NCBI GenBank assembly: GCA_002348095.1
Contig: DDYT01000065.1
Span: 45,116 to 109,115, forward strand
Reading direction: 5' to 3'
DNA length: 64,000 nt
DNA from: Erysipelotrichaceae bacterium UBA2227
GTDB lineage: Bacteria; Bacillota_I; Bacilli_A; Erysipelotrichales; Erysipelotrichaceae
Below are positions 33,388 through 41,378 of the stretch, in pieces. Both the position numbers and the translations under genes were made by a program. Every line of letters starts with the position of its first letter. Within the stretch, counting starts at the first letter, position 1. Below the pieces are notes generated by a model. It saw nothing but the letters and a program-made list of their open reading frames with translations, was not told the origin of the DNA and did no database searches.

Positions 33388-34152
33388 TTATTTCGGGAAA
33401 CGTAAAATAATCCTTACGTCTTCATCTGTTTCGATTTCTTCTTTCTTCACGGCAATACCTGTTTTTCTGATCATTTCAACAGCCTGATAAACTGTATTTA
33501 ATGCAATTTTAATATGTCGCGTTGCCCCTTTGGTCTTCACTTTACGTTTCAACGGCAAATCTGCTGTTTTCTGCTCGACCAATAACTCCGTTTGTTTGAC
33601 ATTGAGGTTCTTGTGAACGATCTGATCGAAAATCTCTTTTTGAATCTCTTCGGGAGCTGATAACAGAGCCCGGGCATGACGCTCACTGATCCTTTTACTT
33701 ATGATTGCCTCCTGGATACTTAACGGTAACCCCAGCAAACGGATCTTATTAGCCACAGAGCTTTGCGATTTTCCGATCTTCTCAGCCATCCGCTCTTGCG
33801 TCCAGTCATTTTCCTTCATCAGCCATAAGTATGCTTTTGCTTCCTCGATTGCCGAAAGATCCTCTCTCTGGATATTTTCTACCAATGCCATCTCTGCCGT
33901 TTGGGTCTCATCGGCATCAATTACCAAACAGGGAATCGATGTGAATCCGGCAAGGATCATGGCACGGTATCGACGTTCTCCAGCAATGATTTCGTATCCA
34001 TGATCGTTTTTTCGAACCGTTATGGGTTGAATCAATCCGTTTTCACGGATGGATTGTGCCAACTCAAAAAGCGAGTCAGGATTGAAATCCGTCCTGGGCT
34101 GATAGCGATTCGGTTTAATCTGATCAATGGCAATATCTTTTGTTGTTGTCAT
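33388..34152 (-). CDS. noc: Nucleoid occlusion protein Noc
   Basis: This 254-residue ParB paralogue lies between rsmG and parA, exactly the position of noc in Bacillus. It shares the ParB N-terminal fold (IKPNRYQPRTDF, LIQPITVRKND, IIAGERRYRAM) and helix-turn-helix (WTQERMAEKIGKSQSSVANKIRLLGLP). Noc binds dispersed NBS sites (ATTTCCCGGGAAAT) and the membrane to keep the division ring off the nucleoid. Two exact NBS copies are present in this window, supporting Noc rather than a second ParB. The short amphipathic membrane-targeting N-terminus of B. subtilis Noc is not obvious here. Confidence 0.9.
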   Translation of the reverse strand: MTTTKDIAIDQIKPNRYQPRTDFNPDSLFELAQSIRENGLIQPITVRKNDHGYEIIAGERRYRAMILAGFTSIPCLVIDADETQTAEMALVENIQREDLSAIEEAKAYLWLMKENDWTQERMAEKIGKSQSSVANKIRLLGLPLSIQEAIISKRISERHARALLSAPEEIQKEIFDQIVHKNLNVKQTELLVEQKTADLPLKRKVKTKGATRHIKIALNTVYQAVEMIRKTGIAVKKEEIETDEDVRIILRFPK

Positions 34153-34161
34153 AGACTCCTC

Positions 34162-34857
34162 CTACAAAGCCTTTTTCTTAATTTGCGCGTAAGCACGCGG
34201 ATACTTGGGTGGTGTCGGCAGGTTTTTCGAAATAAGCAGGATGACACGAGTCGATCCTTCCGGAAGCATCTCTTTAATTGCTGAAATCACTTTTCCGCCA
34301 AGAATTTTCAATGCATTTTTGGAATTCTGCAGTTCTTCCTCCCCCGACGATCCTTTCATCGCAATAAACAATCCGCCTACTTTTACGAAAGGCAGACACA
34401 GTTCGCTCAATATTGGTAGTGCTGCTACTGCTCGAGCAGTTACGACATCAAAACTCTCTTTTAGTTCAATACAATCTTCCATCCGCTGATTAATTACCGA
34501 AATGTTTACCAATCCCAGTTCGGAAATAACAAATCGCAAGAAATTAACTCTCTTTAAGGTAGGTTCAACTAACGTGATGTTCAAATGAGGATAAACGATT
34601 TTCAATACCAATCCAGGAAATCCGGCACCACTGCCTACATCACATAACGTATTTACGTCTTTACAATAAGGTGCAATAAGCAGTGAGTCATAAAAATGCT
34701 TGACAAATATTTCTTTGACATCGGTGATTGCTGTCAGATTGATTTTTTCATTCCACTGTTGCAACAACTGGGCATACCCTGACAACTGCTCATATTGATG
34801 GTCGCTGATGGAAATGTTCTTCGCTTCGCAAAGCATCTGAAACTCCGTCCTGTTCAT
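34162..34857 (-). CDS. rsmG: 16S rRNA (guanine527-N7)-methyltransferase RsmG
   Basis: This 231-residue methyltransferase modifies G527 in the decoding region; its loss gives low-level streptomycin resistance. The family signatures are LLQQWNEKINLTAI, CDVGSGAGFPGLVLKI (SAM site) and EPTLKRVNFLRFV, then VTARAVAALPILSEL. It is followed after 9 nt by noc and preceded by mnmG, the common gidA-gidB order, but a terminator stands between mnmG and rsmG. Confidence 0.96.
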   Translation of the reverse strand: MNRTEFQMLCEAKNISISDHQYEQLSGYAQLLQQWNEKINLTAITDVKEIFVKHFYDSLLIAPYCKDVNTLCDVGSGAGFPGLVLKIVYPHLNITLVEPTLKRVNFLRFVISELGLVNISVINQRMEDCIELKESFDVVTARAVAALPILSELCLPFVKVGGLFIAMKGSSGEEELQNSKNALKILGGKVISAIKEMLPEGSTRVILLISKNLPTPPKYPRAYAQIKKKAL

Positions 34858-34926
34858 GGTTCGCCCTCCGTATTGGCATTATACCAAATTTGCTATGGTT
34901 AAAAAAGGCAAAACCGAAATGTAAAT

Positions 34927-34951
34927 AAAAAAGGCGGATGTTTCATCCGCC
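34927..34951 (-). terminator. Terminator overlapping the mnmG stop codon
   Basis: GGCGGATG-AAA-CATCCGCC, an 8-bp GC-rich stem (34933-34951), followed by TTTTTTATT on the minus strand. The mnmG TGA (34943-34945) lies in the loop and stem. Confidence 0.9.
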
Positions 34952-36811
34952 GTTTGATATGGATTGTCTTCCTTGCAAAGTCATCAACAACACAGATACA
35001 TCCGCCGGATTGACTCCTGAAATTCTTGAAGCCATCCCGATGGTCAATGGGCGATATTTCATCAGTTTCTGGCGCCCTTCGATCGAAAGGTGCGCCACAT
35101 TGTCATAATCAAAGTCACCTGGGATTTTCCATTGTTCCATGGACAACAACTTCGCTGCTTCTTTCTTAGCTTTCGCAATATAACCTTCGTATTTGATTTC
35201 GATTTCAACCTGACGGGCATCTAAATCCGTAATTTCGCTTTCGATGTAAGGGAGTAAATCTGCTATTTGAACTTGCGGACGTTTGAGAGCATCGTAGAAA
35301 GAAAGGCCTTCATTCAAAGGGGCATATCCTTTTTCAATGAGTATTTTTTGAAGCAGATCTTTAGGTAATATCCGCTTATTCTTCAATTCATCAACCAGAA
35401 CCGATTTTAAATGTTGTCTTTTTATAAAATCATCATATCGGTCTTTCGATAGCAAGCCCACCCTGAATCCATACTCGCTCAAACGGATATCCGCATTATC
35501 ATGACGTAGTAGAAGCCTGTACTCCGCGCGTGAGGTAAGCAATCGATACGGTTCCAACGTTCCTTTGGTGATAAGATCATCAATCATCACTCCTATATAT
35601 GCTTCATCACGACGCAAAATCAAAGGTTCTTTGCCTTGAATCTTTAGCACCGCATTGATTCCTGCCATCAAGCCTTGCCCGGCAGCTTCTTCATATCCGG
35701 ACGTACCATTGATTTGACCGGCACAATACAATCCCTCGATCAAACGTGTCTCAAGACTCGGAAAGAGTTGTGTCGGTTCAATAGCATCATACTCTATGGC
35801 ATAAGCATATTCCGTGATTATACAATTCTCAAGCCCTGGCAGTGTTCGGATCATTTTTTCCTGAATCTCAATAGGTAAAGATGTGGAGAATCCCTGAACA
35901 TAAATCGTATCCAGTTTTCTGGAAATCGGTTCCAAAAAAATCTGATGACGTTCCTTGTCTGAGAAACGAACGACCTTATCCTCTATTGAAGGGCAATATC
36001 TCGGACCTACCCCTTCGACGACCCCCGAATACATGCTTGAACGATGCAAATTCAACTGAATGATATCGTGAGTCGGTTTTGCGGTATAGGTCAGATAGCA
36101 AGGCCACTGCTCTTGAATCACATCTTCACTTTTCGTTAAGGACGAAAAGAAAAATGGATGCTCATCGCCTGGCTGTATCAACGTTTTTGAGAAGTCGATC
36201 GAATCTCTCTTGACGCGTGGCGGCGTTCCGGTTTTGAGTCGAAATGTCGTAAACCCCAAATCTCGGATACTTTGAGATAGTTTATTGGTGGTCGGTTGGC
36301 CTTCCGGACCGCTGCTGGTCACTTGATCGGAGATCATAATCTTCGAACTCATGTAGGTACCTGTTGTTAAAATGACCGATTTCGATTCAATAACCGAACC
36401 ATCCGTCAACATAACACCTGTAATCTTTTGATCATTAGCGATGATTTTTTCAACCATCGATTCAATGACATCAAGGTTTTCTTGCTTTTTGATAACTTCG
36501 ATCATCATTTCACTGTAAGCAATTTTATCCGATTGAACCCGAAGCGACTGAACCCCCGGCCCTTTGTTTGTATTAAGCATTTTAAACTGCAATGCGGTCA
36601 AGTCTGCAGTGATTCCCATCTGACCGCCCAATGCATCGATTTCACGCACAACAATGCCCTTCGCCGGTCCACCGACCGACGGATTGCACGGTTGCGAAGC
36701 AATTTTTTCAATGCTGATCGTTATCAAAGCTGTTTTACTTCCCATTCGGGCAGCTGCCAATGCAGCTTCAACTCCGGCGTGCCCACCGCCTATGACTAAA
36801 ACATCGAACAT
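34943..36811 (-). CDS. mnmG: tRNA uridine-34 modification enzyme MnmG (GidA)
   Basis: This 622-residue FAD protein partners MnmE in wobble-uridine modification. The N-terminal dinucleotide fold is FDVLVIGGGHAGVEAALAAARMG, followed by ASQPCNPSVGGPAKGIVVREIDALGGQMG. Further signatures are LKTGTPPRV, GPRYCPSIEDKVVRF and CAGQINGTSGYEEAAGQGLMAG. ATG 36811 has AGGAAGG upstream; a longer frame begins 72 nt earlier without support. It is divergent from the VIT-family gene. Confidence 0.97.
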   Translation of the reverse strand: MFDVLVIGGGHAGVEAALAAARMGSKTALITISIEKIASQPCNPSVGGPAKGIVVREIDALGGQMGITADLTALQFKMLNTNKGPGVQSLRVQSDKIAYSEMMIEVIKKQENLDVIESMVEKIIANDQKITGVMLTDGSVIESKSVILTTGTYMSSKIMISDQVTSSGPEGQPTTNKLSQSIRDLGFTTFRLKTGTPPRVKRDSIDFSKTLIQPGDEHPFFFSSLTKSEDVIQEQWPCYLTYTAKPTHDIIQLNLHRSSMYSGVVEGVGPRYCPSIEDKVVRFSDKERHQIFLEPISRKLDTIYVQGFSTSLPIEIQEKMIRTLPGLENCIITEYAYAIEYDAIEPTQLFPSLETRLIEGLYCAGQINGTSGYEEAAGQGLMAGINAVLKIQGKEPLILRRDEAYIGVMIDDLITKGTLEPYRLLTSRAEYRLLLRHDNADIRLSEYGFRVGLLSKDRYDDFIKRQHLKSVLVDELKNKRILPKDLLQKILIEKGYAPLNEGLSFYDALKRPQVQIADLLPYIESEITDLDARQVEIEIKYEGYIAKAKKEAAKLLSMEQWKIPGDFDYDNVAHLSIEGRQKLMKYRPLTIGMASRISGVNPADVSVLLMTLQGRQSISNGG

Positions 36812-36919
36812 ATCTGCCTTCCTTTGCGTTGTCATTTTATCATAAAGACGAGGAATATGCTTAAAATAATGCTTATATCCCACTTTGGCTTATGCTATGA
36901 TTTGAAAGAGGTGGTATTA

Positions 36920-37798
36920 ATGACGCAACTAAGCAAAGAAATAATGGATAAAATCAGGGTATTACAAACCAACGAAATCACGGAGTACGTTGTTTATTCG
37001 CATTTGGCGAGGCGGCTGAAGGATGAGCACAATAAGGAGATCCTTTTGAAGATTGGATTGGAAGAGCTGGCTCATGCCAATATCTGGAAAACTTATACAA
37101 AAGAAGACATCAAACCTAAGAGACTGACGATCCTATTCTATGATATCCTCAACGTGATTTTCGGATACACCTTCACATTGAAAATCATGGAAAAGGGCGA
37201 GGATAAAGCAAACAAGTATTATGATGAGATCAGTGAAGTTTTACCGATTGCCAAGAAAATTGCAGCTGAGGAAGAAGAGCACGAAAAGGCACTGATTGCC
37301 ATGTTGGATGAAGAACGGTTACAGTATGTCGGAAGCATGGTTCTTGGTCTCAATGATGCATTGGTCGAACTGACCGGAACGATTGCAGGTTTGTCCTTTG
37401 CCTTGCAAAATACAAAACTGGTCGCTTTATCCGGGTTGGTCACAGGCATAAGTGCTACCCTTTCGATGGCAAGCAGCGAGTTTCTCTCAGCGAGAAGCGA
37501 TGGAAACGCAAACGCAATGAAATCTGCTTTTTACACCGGTATCATGTATATCGTTGCAGTATTTCTTCTGGTTTTACCCTATCTGCTTCTTCCTGAGGAT
37601 GCTTATCTGCCGGCACTGATCATCATGCTTCTTGTGGTATTGACGATCATCTTTGTGTTTACATTCTATATTTCGGTAGCCAAAGATCTGCCCTTTAAGC
37701 GCCGTTTTTGGGAGATGGCAATCATCAGCTTCTCCGTTGCCGGTTTCGCCTTTATCATCGGATTGGTCATCAAACATTTCTTAGGTATCGACATCTGA
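36920..37798 (+). CDS. Erythrin-VIT1 family membrane ferroxidase/metal transporter
   Basis: This 292-residue protein joins an N-terminal ferritin-like (erythrin) domain to a C-terminal VIT1 (vacuolar iron transporter-like) membrane domain of five helices. Putative di-iron ligands are in EITEYVVYSHLA, EELAHANIW and AAEEEEHEKAL. The VIT part starts YVGSMVLGLNDALVELTGTIAGL and contains SMASSEFLSARSDGN. Related proteins (MbfA) export iron or manganese, so detoxification is the likely role. ATG 36920 has AGAGGTGG upstream. It is a single gene with its own terminator. Confidence 0.88.
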   Translation: MTQLSKEIMDKIRVLQTNEITEYVVYSHLARRLKDEHNKEILLKIGLEELAHANIWKTYTKEDIKPKRLTILFYDILNVIFGYTFTLKIMEKGEDKANKYYDEISEVLPIAKKIAAEEEEHEKALIAMLDEERLQYVGSMVLGLNDALVELTGTIAGLSFALQNTKLVALSGLVTGISATLSMASSEFLSARSDGNANAMKSAFYTGIMYIVAVFLLVLPYLLLPEDAYLPALIIMLLVVLTIIFVFTFYISVAKDLPFKRRFWEMAIISFSVAGFAFIIGLVIKHFLGIDI

Positions 37799-37814
37799 TT
37801 CGTCAGATGTTTTA
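37791..37814 (+). terminator. Terminator overlapping the VIT gene stop codon
   Basis: ACATCTGA-TTCG-TCAGATGT, an 8-bp stem with a UUCG tetraloop, followed by TTTATTT. The TGA stop at 37796-37798 is part of the stem. Confidence 0.9.
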
Positions 37815-37815
37815 T

Positions 37816-37844
37816 TTGACAAATCATGTGAACTGTATTATTGT
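37816..37844 (+). promoter_or_regulatory. Promoter of the YtrA-type ABC operon
   Basis: TTGACA (37816-37821) and TATTGT (37839-37844) are 17 bp apart. An imperfect inverted repeat TGTATTA-N7-TAGTACA (37842-37862) overlaps the -10 and start point and is the likely operator for the GntR regulator that follows. Confidence 0.65.
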
Positions 37845-37878
37845 ATTAGTGTAATTAGTACAGTGAAAGGAGGATTCG

Positions 37879-38256
37879 ATGTTCACGCTCAATTATAAGA
37901 GCCGCCTTCCGATTTATGAGCAGATTCAGGGGCAGGTGATTGAATTTATTGCCTTAGGACTGTTGACTCCCCATCAACAGTTGCCCGCTGTACGACAATT
38001 GGCCAATGACTTAGGAGTTAATCCCAATACCGTACAGAAAGCTTATCAAGAATTGGAACGTCTGGGCTACATTTATTCCCAAGTGGGAAAAGGATCATTC
38101 ATCAACGAGAAACAAAACACTCTCCAACTGACCCGAAAGCAGAAGTTTGATGAACTTTCCGATCTTTTGACACAAATGAAACAGATTGGCATCGAGTATA
38201 GTGAGATTTTGGGATATGCATCCCAAATATTTGAGAAAGGAGTGAGTGTCCAATGA
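37879..38256 (+). CDS. GntR-family (YtrA subfamily) transcription regulator
   Basis: This 125-residue protein is a short YtrA-type GntR regulator: an N-terminal winged helix (RLPIYEQIQGQVIEFIALGLLTPHQQLPAVRQLANDLGVNPNTVQKAYQELERLGYI) and a short C-terminal helical dimerisation tail without an effector domain. GGAGG precedes the ATG. Its TGA overlaps the ATG of the ABC ATPase gene. YtrA regulators usually repress their own ABC operon and respond to cell-wall antibiotics or envelope stress; that role here is inferred. Confidence 0.9.
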   Translation: MFTLNYKSRLPIYEQIQGQVIEFIALGLLTPHQQLPAVRQLANDLGVNPNTVQKAYQELERLGYIYSQVGKGSFINEKQNTLQLTRKQKFDELSDLLTQMKQIGIEYSEILGYASQIFEKGVSVQ

Positions 38257-39143
38257 TACAACTGACCAGCGTAAGTAAGTCCTTTGAAAACAAACTGGTT
38301 CTGGATCATATCGACTGGACCGTCAAAAAAGGCAGTGTTTTTGGATTGGTCGGCCCCAACGGAGCGGGTAAATCCACGTTACTGCGTATCATCAGCGGAG
38401 TTATTAAGGCAGATACCGGACAAGTTACCGTAGATGGGGAGTTTGTCTACGACCAACCTCTGGTAAAGAAGCGAATCCTGTTTCTAGCAGACGAGCCTTT
38501 CTTCTTACATCAATCTACCTTGAAGGAAATGAAGGAGTTCTATAAAATCTTCTATCCGTCATTCGATGAAGAAATGTATGCTAAATTGCTCAACAACTTC
38601 CCGATTCCGGAAAATGAGAAGATCAACACATTCTCGAAAGGCATGAAACGGCAAACCGGTCTGATACTTGCGTTATCCGTTAACCCGGATGTACTGTTGC
38701 TGGATGAATCGTTTGACGGGTTAGATCCAGTCATGCGTCTGACATTGAAACGTTTCATTTCCCGGGAAATACTGAACCGCAATATGACCGTTGTTATTTC
38801 CTCCCATAATCTTCGGGAGCTTGAAGACATCTGTGATCAAATCGCATTGATTGATAACAGAAAAGTCGTGATGAGCGGTGAAGTTGACACGATAAAAGGT
38901 GACTTCCATAAGATTCAAGTCGGATTTGCACATGATGTCAAAGAGGATATCTTTGCTTTCTTAAACCCATTGCATGTAGATAAAATGGGGAATGTATTTG
39001 TGGTCGTTGCCAAAGGAGAAGTCGAGAAACTGATCGAAGAAATTCGAAGCCTCGAACCGGTATTGGTCAATGAGTTGCCGTTGAATTTGGAAGAAATATT
39101 TGTTTATGAAATGGAGGGTCGCGGTTATGGCAAAACTGTTTAG
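38253..39143 (+). CDS. ABC transporter ATP-binding protein (YtrB-like)
   Basis: This 296-residue ABC ATPase has Walker A GPNGAGKST (about 34-42), an unusual signature (TFSKGMKRQTGL, about 128-139, in place of LSGGQ) and Walker B VLLLDESFDGLDP with Ser replacing the usual Pro. The switch region is VISSHNLRELEDI. It is coupled to the upstream GntR regulator (ATGA overlap) and overlaps the permease gene by 17 nt. It is probably an exporter ATPase of the BcrA/YtrB type. An exact Noc-binding site lies in its coding sequence. Confidence 0.92.
   Translation: MIQLTSVSKSFENKLVLDHIDWTVKKGSVFGLVGPNGAGKSTLLRIISGVIKADTGQVTVDGEFVYDQPLVKKRILFLADEPFFLHQSTLKEMKEFYKIFYPSFDEEMYAKLLNNFPIPENEKINTFSKGMKRQTGLILALSVNPDVLLLDESFDGLDPVMRLTLKRFISREILNRNMTVVISSHNLRELEDICDQIALIDNRKVVMSGEVDTIKGDFHKIQVGFAHDVKEDIFAFLNPLHVDKMGNVFVVVAKGEVEKLIEEIRSLEPVLVNELPLNLEEIFVYEMEGRGYGKTV
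38757..38770. promoter_or_regulatory. Exact Noc-binding-site (NBS) match inside the ABC ATPase gene
   Basis: ATTTCCCGGGAAAT, identical to the B. subtilis NBS consensus and to the copy in htpG at 5166-5179. The site encodes part of the protein, so its retention needs compatible codons. Confidence 0.75.
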
Positions 39144-41100
39144 CTTTAACATCAATGGCGCATACCTTCGCTTCTTGATCAAACGTAATGCCCGCTTTAT
39201 GATTTTGACCGGTATTGCAATGACGGTATTATTCCCGATCCTTGCATTTACCAACTATCTGATTGATGGCAGTTACAACGAGTTTGTCTTTACGACCGGA
39301 CGTGTGTTTATATTGATCTTGCTTGTCCTGTCGATTTTCATCGTACCTTTCTTAATGTTTTCGTATCTTAACAGCAAGAAAAACCTTGATGTCTATCATG
39401 CTTTGCCGATACGTCGACGCGATCTGTACTTTACGACATTATTGGCATCCCTTGCAATCATCCTTATACCATATACGATCGTATATGTCATTGGTAATGT
39501 ATACTACTTCAGTGTAATTTCCAACGTGGATGCCGTACTGCTGTTCAAACAGTATTACTTCGCCGTTGCCTTAACTCTTTCCATCCTGATGCCGATTCTG
39601 TTTGCTATGATGAATACCGGCACCGGTGTTGATGGATTACTTTACGGTTTGCTGTTACATATCATTCCAAGCATCCTCTATGGTGCGTACGTCACTTTTG
39701 GCAATGCTGTTTTATTGGGGTTCTCGGTGGCAGATCCGTCACTCTTCTTGCTATATGCATCACCGATCTGGTCGATATTTGAACTGACCTTCAATACATC
39801 GCGGATCTTCCCTAACCCGATATTGATTTCCGTTTATTGGATTGCATTTGGATTAATCACATCTTGGATCGTACTGTACTATTACCAAATCCGCCGATCC
39901 GAGAAAGCAGAAGAGCCTTTTACGAACAGGTGGTTCTTCCCTGTCATCAGTTCATTCTTTACATTCATCGTCCAGTTCTTCCTCTACAGTGCTTTTATTA
40001 CATTGAGCGGACGCGGATTGGATTTCAGAACACTTATCTTCCCATTCTTCTTAACATTTGTTATGTATCTCATTTTGGATGTTATTGCCAATCGAGGATT
40101 CAAACATCTGGTACGCGGTATCATCAACTTCGCAATCATTGGTGCCCTGTCATTAGGTACGTTCACCTTTGGTACTTTATTTGACGGATTCGGATACATT
40201 ACCCGTGTTCCTAATGCCAACAACGTTGAGAAAATTGAGTTGGACTATAATGATCCTTATGGTTTCTTATTCTCATCGTATTATTATGATCAACCGAGTT
40301 TTTCGATTCAAAAGATCTATTCAAGTGAGGAAGATATCGCGACGATCATCAAAGCACATAAAGCCATCCTGGACGGTTTCAAAGAAAACGACTATAAGAA
40401 ATGGGATGGTTATTCCGATTTAGTATCAACGCCACGAACTCCGCTCGATGCAACGATGTATAAACAATCATCCAGCGTTCGGATCGTGTACCATTTGAAG
40501 TCTGGGGCCAAGATCGCCCGCTATTATACCGTACCTTTCGGCTGGGCTTCAGATTTGCTCGATTTAGTTGATAGCGAGAATGTTTTCAAAAACCGTTACC
40601 CAATGTTGGGTAATCCGGACGCTGTGGTACGAAATACAATATTTGATATTTTCGATCCGCTGATGAGTAATTCTATATCATTAAGCGGAAAAGTCAATTT
40701 TAAACTTTTCGCAGCTGCATACAAGAGTGATTACTTGTCTCTTAATGAACAACAACACAATTATCCGGAAACACCGATTCTGGGAATTATCAATCTGACT
40801 TCGTGTACGAGTACCGAAATGTGCTTGTCTCGAGCCATCCCGATCGATGCCCGATATGTACAGACCCTGTCCTTGTTAGCTTCCTCCGGCGTGAGTCTGC
40901 CGGTACTTACGACACTCGATTATGTTCCGATCGTCGTATTGCCGGATGCAACCAACGAAAAATCTCCGTTCTTCCACATTCAGTCGCTGCTTGGTTACAC
41001 TGACTTCTACATTCCTTATTCATATAGCGAAACCAAAGAAGTTAACCCTATAAGCGAACGTGTGGATTATATTGAGATTCCTGAGAATCGACTTGTATAA
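39127..41100 (+). CDS. ABC transporter permease, ending at a probable premature UAA
   Basis: This 657-residue frame encodes an ABC-2-like permease with about six to eight helices in residues 20-360 and a long C-terminal soluble part (about 365-657). GGAGGG lies 9 nt before ATG 39127. It is the third gene of the YtrA-type operon. The TAA at 41098-41100 is followed by 68 more sense codons in the same frame before TAA 41305, and the extension reads as normal protein (YIRINALSVKAVG ... FDDILYRFE). The gene is probably interrupted near its 3' end, or the stop is leaky (UAA followed by CUG). The truncated protein may still insert in the membrane. Confidence 0.8.
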   Translation: MAKLFSFNINGAYLRFLIKRNARFMILTGIAMTVLFPILAFTNYLIDGSYNEFVFTTGRVFILILLVLSIFIVPFLMFSYLNSKKNLDVYHALPIRRRDLYFTTLLASLAIILIPYTIVYVIGNVYYFSVISNVDAVLLFKQYYFAVALTLSILMPILFAMMNTGTGVDGLLYGLLLHIIPSILYGAYVTFGNAVLLGFSVADPSLFLLYASPIWSIFELTFNTSRIFPNPILISVYWIAFGLITSWIVLYYYQIRRSEKAEEPFTNRWFFPVISSFFTFIVQFFLYSAFITLSGRGLDFRTLIFPFFLTFVMYLILDVIANRGFKHLVRGIINFAIIGALSLGTFTFGTLFDGFGYITRVPNANNVEKIELDYNDPYGFLFSSYYYDQPSFSIQKIYSSEEDIATIIKAHKAILDGFKENDYKKWDGYSDLVSTPRTPLDATMYKQSSSVRIVYHLKSGAKIARYYTVPFGWASDLLDLVDSENVFKNRYPMLGNPDAVVRNTIFDIFDPLMSNSISLSGKVNFKLFAAAYKSDYLSLNEQQHNYPETPILGIINLTSCTSTEMCLSRAIPIDARYVQTLSLLASSGVSLPVLTTLDYVPIVVLPDATNEKSPFFHIQSLLGYTDFYIPYSYSETKEVNPISERVDYIEIPENRLV

Positions 41101-41307
41101 CTGCTTCCTTACATCCGGATCAACGCTCTCAGCGTAAAAGCTGTTGGTGTGCTGCGTGTCGTGTCTAAAGTTGCTTTCTCGGAACGCAACACTATGTACA
41201 TGTTCTACTTGCTTGATGAAAGTGCACTGCCTCTGTTACAACAGTGGCGCAGCGAATTTGAAGTCAAGAAAGTTCCCTTCGATGACATACTTTATCGTTT
41301 TGAATAA
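41101..41307 (+). other. In-frame 68-codon continuation of the permease after the UAA
   Basis: Reading on in the permease frame gives LLPYIRINALSVKAVGVLR and then SKVAFSERN ... MYMFYLLDESALPLLQQWR, ending FDDILYRFE and TAA. There is no start codon with a ribosome-binding site at its head, and codon use looks normal. It is best explained as the original C-terminus, which would give a 726-codon gene. Confidence 0.75.
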
Positions 41308-41326
41308 GTCATTAACTTCATACACA

Positions 41327-41359
41327 AAATACTATCCCGAAATTGGGATAGTATTTTTT
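41327..41359 (+). terminator. Terminator of the YtrA-type ABC operon
   Basis: AAATACTATCCC and GGGATAGTATTT form a perfect 12-bp stem with a 6-nt loop, followed by a T-run. It lies 19 nt after the second stop (41307) rather than after the first (41100), supporting the longer gene as the ancestral one. Confidence 0.9.
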
Positions 41360-41378
41360 GTTTCGTATATTTTTCCGT

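Noticed and set aside
31724..34152. parS sites near parAB-noc
   Set aside because: I looked for TGTTTCACGTGAAACA around parAB, oriC and elsewhere. The closest (rnpA around 61714-61729, and a half-site at 47886-47893) has several mismatches or a shifted centre, so no parS is claimed.
30645..41307. Reassigned UAA codon
   Set aside because: Two genes have in-frame UAA, but UAA ends many intact genes here (for example yigZ, znuB and the deacetylase). Reassignment is ruled out; lesion, sequencing error or read-through remain.
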